Origin: Bdellovibrio sp. | Lineage (GTDB): Bacteria; Bdellovibrionota; Bdellovibrionia; Bdellovibrionales; Bdellovibrionaceae | Direction: 5' to 3' | NCBI GenBank assembly: GCA_003176075.1 | Contig: PSRN01000011.1 | Span: 1 to 19,795, forward strand | Length of the DNA stretch: 19,795 nt | In this document: positions 7,465 through 14,024 of the stretch, piece after piece | Position numbering within the stretch: the stretch's first letter is position 1 | How the letters are laid out: every line of letters starts with the position of its first letter | Made by a program: the position numbers and the translations under genes | Notes under the pieces: generated by a model | The model's input: the letters and a program-made list of their open reading frames with translations, nothing else | Database searches by the model: none | Told to the model about the DNA's origin: nothing

Positions 7465-9457
7465 GATTTTCTCCTATTATTGTGATTTTGTCACCCGTGG
7501 CCGCTTCGCCGTCCACACCGTAGCCGCCGACTTGGCCGGCCCCGCCCACGCTCCGTTCATCGGCCGCAGTTGAGGAGCGCGGCTGGGTCGACGGGGACGA
7601 CGTGGACGACGGCACAAGGGGGCGTTCGAGGGGCAGGCGGACAATGGCCTTTGTGCCGCGCCCCACCTCCGACTCCAGGTGGACTGAACCGCCATGAAGC
7701 TCAATAAAATACTTCACCAAATAAAGCCCCAAACCGGTCCCTTTGCTCTTTAAATCCTGATCTTTTCCGCGAACGAATTTTCTCCATACCGCCGTCAGCT
7801 CACTTTTTGGAATTCCCGGGCCAGAGTCCGTCACCTCAATAACCACGGCGTTGGAGGCTTCAAAGGACTTGATGCCGATGGAACCTTTCGCTGGAGTGTA
7901 CTTCACGGCGTTTTCGACCAGGTTCAAAATCACTTCCCGCAGCAAGGTAAAATCACCCTCCAGAGTGAACAGGGTTTCAAGATCAAGAGTCAGGTGATGT
8001 TCCTTGGACTGAATCAAAGGCTGCAGCTGGCGAACCACGTCCTCCACCGTTTCGTTGATGTCTCCGGGCGTGATGTGCAGTTCGAAGTCGCGCGATTCGA
8101 CCCGCAGCAAGCGCAAAATCGACTGGATATAGCGGTGGAGCTCATCGTTGAATCCGTGCAGAAGCTGCAGATCCGAAAACAATTCCGCTGTGATCGATGC
8201 GCCCGTGGCGGCCTCGCCGCCCACGCTGCCGGTCATCAGTCGATCGATCACCGCTTGGCTCTTGGCGATCGGGGTTTTGAGGTCGTGGCTGATCAGGGAA
8301 ATAAAATTGTTTTTGAGCTCCTCGAGCTCCTGAAGATTCCTTTGTTCTTGCTTGAGCATTTGGTTTTTTCGCTCGTAACGGTTCGCTTGATAACCAAGAA
8401 AAACAATCCAAGTGGCCATCGTCTGAACCGCCGCCGAATAAACCGGCGTCCACACCCAAAAGTCATCAAAGATCCAAATCGAAAGCGCCGTGATCAAGGT
8501 GAGAATCCACAGCAAAAAAACGGCCGCCACCGTTTGCGGGTATTCCAGCAGCAAAATCACGCAAACAATCAACAGACCCAGCAACAACACGGTGAACAGC
8601 GAGGTCGGTGCGCGCTTAATCCACCGATTGGCGAGAAGATTGTCGGTGATTTGAGCCATCACCGAAACCCGGTCATCGGGCCCTAAGGGCGTGAGGTATT
8701 GCGAATTCGGATTGAAATCAGCGCCAATCAACACGTATTTCCCCTTCAAGGCGTCATGCGGCAGTTTATCCTCGATGACCTCGCTCAGGGTGTAGCGGGG
8801 CCAAATATGGGGGCCGCCGCGGTAATTAATAAGCGCGCTACCGCCGGCCTGCAAGCTGATTCCGGCCACCCGCTCGGTCAAATGAGGGAGCGAGGTGTTG
8901 CTTGGGCCAAAGCGGCGGATGACGCCGTCCTCATCCCGCAGAAGGTCGTAGCCGCCAGTGTTTTCCCCTTCGGGGAGGCTAAAAAGCGCTCTGCCGCGGC
9001 TCTCATGACTGGCGTCTTGAGTCGCCCAAAACACCCGCCGGTCGAAGAACAGCTGCAAATCCTGGTCGGTGAGTGATTCATGGCTCAAATGGTCCATCAA
9101 AAACAACGTGACGCCGACGGCTTTGGGCTTCTGAGCCAGGATGTTCACCAGGAGTTTCTTCCACACCTGGGGGTCCCAATAGAATGAATCCGTCAGGTCG
9201 GCCACGTTCTTCCAGCTCGAGAGCCGTCCGTGAAGGCGGTAGTTGGAGAGAATTTCATTGGGATTCATCTTGATGATCACAATGCCCGGATCCACCGGCT
9301 GGTCGCCGCGCAGTTGAAAACGAAAATCAAAGGAACTCACTTCATCGTTGACGAGCAGGATGATTCCCAAGGCCCAGCAAAAGATCGCCCGCCAGAGAAT
9401 CGGTCGAAGACGACGGAGGCCGTGCAGGTAGCTTTTAAAATTTAGTCTTGCCCTCAC
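7454..9457 (-). CDS. CHASE2-domain sensor histidine kinase
   Basis: 667 residues from GTG 9457, supported by AGGTG 7 bases upstream. An upstream GTG at 9556 would add 33 residues but lacks a ribosome binding site and enters the divergent ribF promoter. Layout: one N-terminal membrane segment (21-36); a periplasmic CHASE2 sensor domain (about 40-280, with IVIIKMNP and YVLIGADF); three membrane segments (about 286-355); a short coiled coil; HisKA with His391 in ISHDLKTP; and an ATPase domain with N box LNLVENAVKY (511-520), G1 DSGPGIP (544-550) and G2 GTGLGLYL (573-580). Residues 409-421 (TGSVGGEAATGAS), coded by a family A repeat, enlarge the loop between the two HisKA helices. A Ser/Pro- then Gly-rich tail (612-667), also repeat-coded in part, follows the kinase core. 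Partner: the NtrC-type regulator downstream. The ligand is unknown. Confidence 0.9.
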   Translation of the reverse strand: MRARLNFKSYLHGLRRLRPILWRAIFCWALGIILLVNDEVSSFDFRFQLRGDQPVDPGIVIIKMNPNEILSNYRLHGRLSSWKNVADLTDSFYWDPQVWKKLLVNILAQKPKAVGVTLFLMDHLSHESLTDQDLQLFFDRRVFWATQDASHESRGRALFSLPEGENTGGYDLLRDEDGVIRRFGPSNTSLPHLTERVAGISLQAGGSALINYRGGPHIWPRYTLSEVIEDKLPHDALKGKYVLIGADFNPNSQYLTPLGPDDRVSVMAQITDNLLANRWIKRAPTSLFTVLLLGLLIVCVILLLEYPQTVAAVFLLWILTLITALSIWIFDDFWVWTPVYSAAVQTMATWIVFLGYQANRYERKNQMLKQEQRNLQELEELKNNFISLISHDLKTPIAKSQAVIDRLMTGSVGGEAATGASITAELFSDLQLLHGFNDELHRYIQSILRLLRVESRDFELHITPGDINETVEDVVRQLQPLIQSKEHHLTLDLETLFTLEGDFTLLREVILNLVENAVKYTPAKGSIGIKSFEASNAVVIEVTDSGPGIPKSELTAVWRKFVRGKDQDLKSKGTGLGLYLVKYFIELHGGSVHLESEVGRGTKAIVRLPLERPLVPSSTSSPSTQPRSSTAADERSVGGAGQVGGYGVDGEAATGDKITIIGENREF
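7494..7521 (+). repeat. Family A palindromic mini-repeat, copy 2 (in kinase C-terminal tail)
   Basis: 28 bases starting CCCGTGGCCGCTTCGCCG, matching the copy at 18966-18993 (minus) at 23 of 28 positions. On the kinase coding strand it specifies GVDGEAATG near the C-terminus, parallel to SVGGEAATG coded by copy 1 in the same gene. A further partial match (GCCCACGCTCCG, about 7546-7557) and a family-B-like CCGACTTGG (7527-7535) lie beside it, so the tail looks built from several repeat fragments. Confidence 0.6.
8202..8229 (+). repeat. Family A palindromic mini-repeat, copy 1 (in kinase HisKA domain)
   Basis: 28 bases, 27 of 28 identical to the reverse complement of 18966-18993. The core GGCGGCCTCGCCGCC can fold as a GGCGGC/GCCGCC hairpin. 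It is read in frame on the minus strand as SVGGEAATG, between the phosphoacceptor helix and the second HisKA helix of the histidine kinase. Confidence 0.8.
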
Positions 9458-9575
9458 AATGCCGCACCTTATCAAATAGGCCGCAAACTGCAAGTACCGG
9501 TTAGGGTCTGTTGATAGTAGACCAAGGCGTGAATTATTGCTGACAATGGCCGCCACGAGTGAAAGGAGTGGAAAC

Positions 9576-10595
9576 TTGTTTGTTGCTTATCAGCCCTCGG
9601 AAATTCCTAAACTGTCTCAACCCCCCGTTTTGATTCTTGGCAATCTGGACGGAATTCACCGCGGCCATCGCGCGCTGATTGAAAAATCACGGCAACTGGC
9701 CGGGGGGAGCCCGGTCATGTCTGCGGAGGTGACGACGGAGCCGCCTCGGGCGGCGGAGCTCATGAAGGCACCGACTTGGGCTCTGACCTTTCATCCTCAC
9801 CCCGCCGAAGTGCTTTCCCCAAGTCGGAGCCTTCAGCTCCTCCACAGACCAACGCATCAGTTCCAACGAATTTTTTCCTTTGAAAATCAGCGGGCCCTTT
9901 TGGAAGAAACCGGAGTGAATGGAATTTACTATCACCATTTCGATCAAAAAACCGCCGCCCAGGAGCCGGAAGAATTCTTGAATCAAGTGGTGTGGCCTCT
10001 TTTTCATCCGGCGGCGATGGTCGTGGGATTCAATTTCCGCTTTGGACGCGGGCGCCACGGCGATTCCCATGTGTTGCAAGAATGGGGGGCCGGAAAGGGC
10101 GTGAGCATTCACGTGGTGCCGGCCCTCCACTGGCACGGTCAGGTCGTGTCCTCTTCGAATATTCGCGAATCTCTGCGCGACGGCGATGTGCGAGACGCCA
10201 ATGAGTTGTTGGGGTTTCCGTTTTTTATCACTGGCCAGGTGGAGGCGGGCGAGCGACGGGGCCGCGATCTCGGTTTTCCGACGGCGAATCTGGCTCGGCC
10301 GTCCACTCTCCTTCCCAAAGAGGGTGTCTACGCCACGCGAGTTCATGTCGCCTCGGCGATTTACCCCAGCGTGACCCACCTGGGGGCCGCGCCCACGTTT
10401 CATGATTCGCACCAACGCATTGAAAGTTATTTGCTTGATTTCAAGGGCGAACTTTACGGACAGGGGTTGAAAGTTGAGTTTCTGGACCGGTTGCGTGAAA
10501 CCCGGGCCTTCACAAAGCCCGACGACCTGAAAGCGCAAATTGCAAAAGACATTCAAAGGGCGCGCGAGGTTCACCATGAGTTTACGGGCTTTTGA
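9576..10595 (+). CDS. ribF: Bifunctional riboflavin kinase/FAD synthetase
   Basis: 339 residues from TTG 9576, chosen because AAGGAG lies 7-8 bases upstream; TTG 9537 and ATG 9546 lack such a site. It converts riboflavin to FMN and FMN to FAD in the cytoplasm. The adenylyltransferase domain shows GNLDGIHRGH (22-31, family GNFDGVHxGH), TFHPHP (71-76), GFNFRFGRGR (151-160) and VSSSNIRESL (191-200, the SSTxIR motif). The flavokinase domain shows LGFPTANL (232-239), GVYAT (250-254), a degenerate NxGxxPT as HLGAAPT (268-274), and ELYG (292-295). Two segments appear longer than in E. coli RibF: about residues 45-67 before TFHPHP and about 81-97 after it. Both are coded by family B repeats. The downstream gene starts 20 bases inside this one. 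Confidence 0.93.
   Translation: MFVAYQPSEIPKLSQPPVLILGNLDGIHRGHRALIEKSRQLAGGSPVMSAEVTTEPPRAAELMKAPTWALTFHPHPAEVLSPSRSLQLLHRPTHQFQRIFSFENQRALLEETGVNGIYYHHFDQKTAAQEPEEFLNQVVWPLFHPAAMVVGFNFRFGRGRHGDSHVLQEWGAGKGVSIHVVPALHWHGQVVSSSNIRESLRDGDVRDANELLGFPFFITGQVEAGERRGRDLGFPTANLARPSTLLPKEGVYATRVHVASAIYPSVTHLGAAPTFHDSHQRIESYLLDFKGELYGQGLKVEFLDRLRETRAFTKPDDLKAQIAKDIQRAREVHHEFTGF
9752..9780 (-). repeat. Family B mini-repeat, copy 1 (in ribF)
   Basis: Read on the minus strand it begins CCCAAGTCGGTGCCTTC and ends AGCTCCGCC. It matches copy 2 (9818-9843) with two substitutions and one 3-base insertion (ATG). It is followed on the minus strand by a GCCGCC/GGCGGC palindrome and a CTCCGCAGAC that parallels the CTCCACAGAC after copy 2, so the full unit may extend to about 9715. 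It is translated in frame in RibF. Confidence 0.65.
9818..9843 (+). repeat. Family B mini-repeat, copy 2 (in ribF)
   Basis: 26 bases beginning CCCAAGTCGGAGCC, with a small internal palindrome GGAGC-CTTCA-GCTCC. It is translated in frame as SPSRSLQLL in RibF, in inverted orientation to copy 1 only 37 bases away. It shares 21 of 26 positions with copy 3 at 18904-18929. Confidence 0.65.
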
Positions 10596-11388
10596 ACTGC
10601 CCACGGCGCGCTGTGGTTTTCGTCATCAATTTTGGAAGGATAACCACTGGGACGTCAACTGGGTTGAAGGGACGCCTGGGAATCCCTTTCTCGAAAAGTT
10701 TACTGATTTGATTATCGTTGATCCACTGGAGTCCTCCGAGGTCTTGCACCAGCTCAAACAAAATCCGCAGGACGTCGGCCGTCTGCATTTTGTTGATTCT
10801 GTCTGGCTGGAATCGGGCCGCTATTGGCCCCGGAATTTTTACGAGGAAGTATTGCGAGAGCTGATTGTTCGCATTGGTCAACGCCTGGATATTGCGGCGG
10901 TGGCCTATGTCGCGGGGACGGGACCCTGGGCCAGGCTGGCCGCGGTGGCGGCGTTTGAGCTTGGATATCGGCGCGTGTCTCTGATCAGCAACGACAGTCC
11001 AAAATCCCAGCAAGACATTCAAAGGTTAAGTTCGTTTTGTTTTGGCCTGGAGATTGAAATCCTCGCCACGGCGGAAATGACTTTGAAACCAAACAACGGT
11101 TCGCTTCTCATCAACACGCTGGATTTGCAGGCCGACCGGGATATGCTTGAGACACTGCTTTATCTTAATTTTATTCATCGGCCTGGTTTGATCGTCGATA
11201 TCCCCTTCACCTTTCAGTTGAGTGCCCTGATGCAAGAAGGGCGGGGCGCCGGCTTCGACGTGGTCTCCGGCGTGGACATCCGCGGCCTGTATGACTATCT
11301 GATTCTGCGGCGGCTGGGTGTTGAAGTGAAGCTCGAATGGAGCGCCTACGTGGCGGCCTGGCGGGCTTTCCTTGATCTTTTGCGCTAG
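10576..11388 (+). CDS. Shikimate dehydrogenase-like (AroE-fold) protein
   Basis: 270 residues from ATG 10576, with GAGG 7 bases upstream; the start lies 20 bases inside ribF, implying coupled expression. Two blocks resemble AroE. The first is a Rossmann-type nucleotide-binding stretch, AYVAGTGPWARLAAVAAFEL followed by GYRRVSLIS (110-138, compare GAGGAARA...L...GA..V.V..R). The second is a C-terminal segment, IVDIPFTFQLSALMQEGRGA followed by GFDVVSGVDIRGLYDYLILR (206-245), like D-x-x-Y-x-P-x-x-T-x-L...A...G-x-x-x-x-x-G-x-x-M-L. The N-terminal substrate domain is short and lacks the usual S-K-S-x-x-P-x-x-H-N. It may be a specialised or non-catalytic relative rather than the pathway enzyme. The link to flavin synthesis is unexplained. 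Confidence 0.5.
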   Translation: MSLRAFELPTARCGFRHQFWKDNHWDVNWVEGTPGNPFLEKFTDLIIVDPLESSEVLHQLKQNPQDVGRLHFVDSVWLESGRYWPRNFYEEVLRELIVRIGQRLDIAAVAYVAGTGPWARLAAVAAFELGYRRVSLISNDSPKSQQDIQRLSSFCFGLEIEILATAEMTLKPNNGSLLINTLDLQADRDMLETLLYLNFIHRPGLIVDIPFTFQLSALMQEGRGAGFDVVSGVDIRGLYDYLILRRLGVEVKLEWSAYVAAWRAFLDLLR

Positions 11389-11538
11389 CAGGTTTAGCAG
11401 GTTCCAGGTACTTTTTGCGGGTCACGCCGCAGCAATTCACGGTAGACACAAGGCTATGGTAATGGCAAAAGCACTAGCAAGCACGCTAGCACGCTGGCTT
11501 AAGCAATTGCGAATCCAAAACTTAAGGGGGGGATCTTG
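11389..11538. other. Intergenic region with short tandem repeats
   Basis: TAGCAGGTT is repeated in tandem at 11386-11394 and 11395-11403, the first copy containing the stop of the previous gene. GCACGCTA/GCACGCTG is a tandem pair at 11481-11496. AAGGGGGG before ATG 11539 is the ribosome binding site of the next gene. No confident promoter or terminator was found. Confidence 0.4.
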
Positions 11539-12555
11539 ATGTTCATTCGGAAATTTGCCCGATCAGCGGTTGGATCAATCGTCATCGTTTCATTGGCTTT
11601 ATTGAGTCCGAGGGCGGCTTTTGCTCAGCACGGTCCCGATACCTCACCCATGGCGGCTCCGCCGCCCACGCTTCCGACGGCCCTGACCACGCGGTTGGCC
11701 GTCGAAGCGGTGGTTGATCTTTTTCATTTTTCGATCATTCCACTTGCCGCTGAACCATCGAACCAGTTTGAGCAACCCCAGTTGACGGCTGCGATGAAGA
11801 AACTGAACGACCAAGCTGAAAAGAAACTGCTCGCTCTGGTCACCGAACGCCAAGAAGGTCGCGAACCCAGGTTAATGAGCGTGCCGTCTGATCAGATCCT
11901 GAGTTTGCTGCTTCCTAAGGAGTGGGTTTCCTTTGTCGATCGGGTGCCTATAGCAGGAGTCGATATCCTAAGCGATGGCCTGGTCAAAAACGAAAAGATT
12001 TATTGGGGTCGCCCGCTGAACATCGGCAGATACACAGGATTCTTTCTCGGTTTGAACGTGGTGAAGAGACCCAATGTGGCCGTGTCAAAGGCGAGCTCAG
12101 TGGGCGGAGTGATGATGGGTGGACCCTATATGGACCACAGTTATGAAATTTCGACGGGTCAAGCTCGCATCGTGCTGGGCCCCTTTTTCAAGTTGAGTCC
12201 CACCAGGCTCAATCACCTGATGGATCGCCTCGAGCCCTTGGCATCGACAATCAAGGCAGAATGGGTCTCATGGAATCCCGAACTCGATGAGCACGGCGAA
12301 GAGCTGGTCGACGAGCAAGCCGGCCGTGGTCCCCGTGAAATGGAATTTTTGGTCCTTCAGGTCTCAGCGTATCCGCAACAGAAGGGGGCTAAGAAACAAA
12401 ACGGAAAACTTAACCCAGCTGAGTTGAACTCCTACTCGGTTAAATTCGTAACCCACCTGATCGATCGGCTGCAGGGGCGATGGCTTGATCGGCGCGAAAG
12501 TTCCGCGCCGGTTCTTTTCTGCGATGAAGTTCATTCTTTTGGCCGGGGGACGTGA
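11539..12555 (+). CDS. Exported protein of unknown function
   Basis: 338 residues; I do not recognise the family. ATG 11539 has a strong AAGGGGGG site 6 bases upstream, better than TTG 11536. The signal peptide covers about residues 1-29 (MFIRKFARSA, hydrophobic VGSIVIVSLALL, cleavage after RAAFA). The first mature residues include SPMAAPPPTLPTA, coded by a family A repeat at 11647-11674. The rest is a mixed alpha/beta protein: a charged helix around 82-108, VPIAGVDILSDGLV, GRYTGFFLGLNVV, a Gly/Met-rich SSVGGVMMGGPYM, and a polar C-terminus with one Cys (APVLFCDEVH). No membrane anchor follows the signal peptide, so periplasmic or secreted localisation is likely. Confidence 0.7.
   Translation: MFIRKFARSAVGSIVIVSLALLSPRAAFAQHGPDTSPMAAPPPTLPTALTTRLAVEAVVDLFHFSIIPLAAEPSNQFEQPQLTAAMKKLNDQAEKKLLALVTERQEGREPRLMSVPSDQILSLLLPKEWVSFVDRVPIAGVDILSDGLVKNEKIYWGRPLNIGRYTGFFLGLNVVKRPNVAVSKASSVGGVMMGGPYMDHSYEISTGQARIVLGPFFKLSPTRLNHLMDRLEPLASTIKAEWVSWNPELDEHGEELVDEQAGRGPREMEFLVLQVSAYPQQKGAKKQNGKLNPAELNSYSVKFVTHLIDRLQGRWLDRRESSAPVLFCDEVHSFGRGT
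11647..11674 (+). repeat. Family A palindromic mini-repeat, copy 3 (in exported protein gene)
   Basis: 28 bases beginning CCCATGGCGGCTCCGCCG, 24 of 28 identical to copy 1 and 25 of 28 to copy 4. It is in frame directly after the signal-peptide region, read in the opposite sense to the kinase copies, giving SPMAAPPPTLP. The bases flanking it, TCA before and CGAC after, do not match the other copies. Confidence 0.65.
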
Positions 12556-12653
12556 TCCGCGTTTGCAAGGTCAAAAGGCGCGACCGGGGAACCTTGGCTG
12601 GTAGCACATTCGCTTCCCGCCCTTGGAATGACCCTCTCATCTTAGATGCGCTG

Positions 12654-13646
12654 TCAGTGCAATTGGAAGGAATGAACATCGGCGCAAGTCTTCCGGCGTG
12701 AGTCCTTGATCCCTTCGCTGATTAGATAATGTAGCTCAACGAACGCCGGCTCTTCCAATTGACCGAGAAACTTCGCTGACTCGGCCTGTGAATTGACAGC
12801 TGCCTCCCATTTGTCGGGAATGAAGCTTTCTTGCACATTTGGTCCGTAGAGTGTCGCATACTCAAAGAATGCCGTCGATATTCTCATCGAAAATACTCTC
12901 GAGGCGTAGCGGGCCAGCTTGTGTTCGCCCGGAAGTGAGACTGCCCTCGCGGCCTTATCGATGTCGTCGGTCGATGGGGGCGCCGCTGAGTTAAGCCGTT
13001 CCCTCAAGGCCGCACGATGGAGCTCCCTCAGCGAACGTTCGGCAATCATCCACGGCGGGAAAAAGCCCAAGAAGTGGAGCTTCGCTTTCACTTCGTCCGC
13101 GAGGCCCACCTCATGCGCCCAAATGTAAATCTCCTCAAGAAGTGTCGTGACCCCTGTGCCGGAATAGACATTATCATAAAGGAGAATCGGTCTCTCAGCG
13201 GATGCGATTTCTTTCGGCGAAAGACCCAACGCCTTCAGGTGGACCCTCAACGCCGCACGCTTTCCGCCTGTCATTACGGCCCAGCGAACGCCTCGCCAAG
13301 AGAAAGGGAGGTCGCGCACATTTTCGCCAAGGCCTATGAGGTAAGCCATAATTCCGGTCCCCGACCGACCGATCGAGTAAATGGCTCGGTAGTGGTGTTC
13401 TTTGGAGAGCTTAAGGATCATTCTTGCGACCTGCCGAAGCTCGACCCTTCCCTCCGGCGTCACATAGTAACTGGGGAGTTTTGCAGGGCCAGTTGAAACA
13501 AAATCGGGGTGGCTCAATCTTCCGTAGCTAGCAATGAACGCCTGTTGCTGAGTTTCAGGCAGTGTCCGAAAGCTCTCAAGGGTTGGGGCGGAAAAGAGAG
13601 CGAGAACCAATGAAATACGAGGCGCCACACGCTTATTTTTCAACAT
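12654..13646 (-). CDS. Phosphoribosyltransferase-like protein, possibly exported
   Basis: 330 residues from ATG 13646. Two motifs recall type I phosphoribosyltransferases: YRAIYSIGRSGTGIMAYLIG (86-105), like the strand and loop before the active site, and ERPILLYDNVYSGTGVTT (151-168), like the PRPP-binding signature (VLLVDDVxxTGxT), although one acidic residue of the usual DD/ED pair is Asn here. The N-terminus, MLKNKRVAPRISLVLALFSA, could be a signal peptide or a short anchor. If so, a PRTase fold outside the cytoplasm would be unusual. GTG at codon 7 is an alternative start; neither has a good ribosome binding site. The C-terminal 150 residues are helical and unfamiliar. It converges with the upstream + strand gene. 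The function is not assigned. Confidence 0.6.
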   Translation of the reverse strand: MLKNKRVAPRISLVLALFSAPTLESFRTLPETQQQAFIASYGRLSHPDFVSTGPAKLPSYYVTPEGRVELRQVARMILKLSKEHHYRAIYSIGRSGTGIMAYLIGLGENVRDLPFSWRGVRWAVMTGGKRAALRVHLKALGLSPKEIASAERPILLYDNVYSGTGVTTLLEEIYIWAHEVGLADEVKAKLHFLGFFPPWMIAERSLRELHRAALRERLNSAAPPSTDDIDKAARAVSLPGEHKLARYASRVFSMRISTAFFEYATLYGPNVQESFIPDKWEAAVNSQAESAKFLGQLEEPAFVELHYLISEGIKDSRRKTCADVHSFQLH

Positions 13647-14024
13647 AAATCGTTCGCCACAAAGAAAATCTCATGGTGACGTTCCCTCTAATTAAGACTG
13701 TGCGGGAATCGACTTCCAACTATCCCAACAACATGAGGTGCCCTATCATTCATGATATTTATTCAATTCCAATGCCAAGAAGAAGGGTCCTCTGCTTTCG
13801 AGTGGAAAGCATAAGATATGGAAAAATTCCTAAAAAAGAGCCGAAAATGAGTTCCACAAAACTCCTGTCTGTCCGCAATTATCTGGGGTGGGTCACTTTG
13901 TATAAAGGACCGTATGTACTTGGTACCTCATGAAAGAGGAGTCCAAAGCGTTGTAACAGCGGACCGCTCGTTACCCCCCCCTCGCGTTTGCGGAATAAAC
14001 AGGATGGTAATTCTTTAAGAAATT
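13647..14024. other. Intergenic region, no convincing gene
   Basis: 378 bases, AT-rich in its first half. An 86-codon open frame on + (13673-13933) has no ribosome binding site and no recognisable composition, so I do not call it. GTAACAGCGG-A-CCGCTcGTTAC (13953-13974) is an inverted repeat with one bulged base, followed by a run of seven C. It could be an operator or part of a terminator for the minus-strand gene ending at 14025, but it lacks a T-run. Confidence 0.35.
13953..13974. repeat. Inverted repeat GTAACAGCGG/CCGCTcGTTAC
   Basis: Ten-base arms around a single A, with one extra C in the right arm. It lies about 50 bases beyond the stop of the minus-strand gene ending at 14025. The centre AGCGGACCGCT is a perfect palindrome around A. 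The tiny loop makes a transcribed hairpin less likely than a protein-binding site. No T-tract follows on either strand. Confidence 0.4.

Noticed and set aside
7994..8686. 230-codon open frame on + opposite the histidine kinase
   Set aside because: It lies over conserved kinase and membrane segments and is Gln/Asn/His-rich in a way typical of an antisense frame.
9687..10604. 305-codon open frame on - opposite ribF
   Set aside because: ribF motifs are clear on +, and the antisense frame shows no domain.
11461..11520. Possible sigma54 promoter upstream of the exported protein gene (TGGC...TTGC words)
   Set aside because: The GG to GC spacing is 11 bases in each candidate, one more than required.
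13673..13933. 86-codon open frame on + in the intergenic region
   Set aside because: No ribosome binding site and no recognisable pattern; kept as intergenic.
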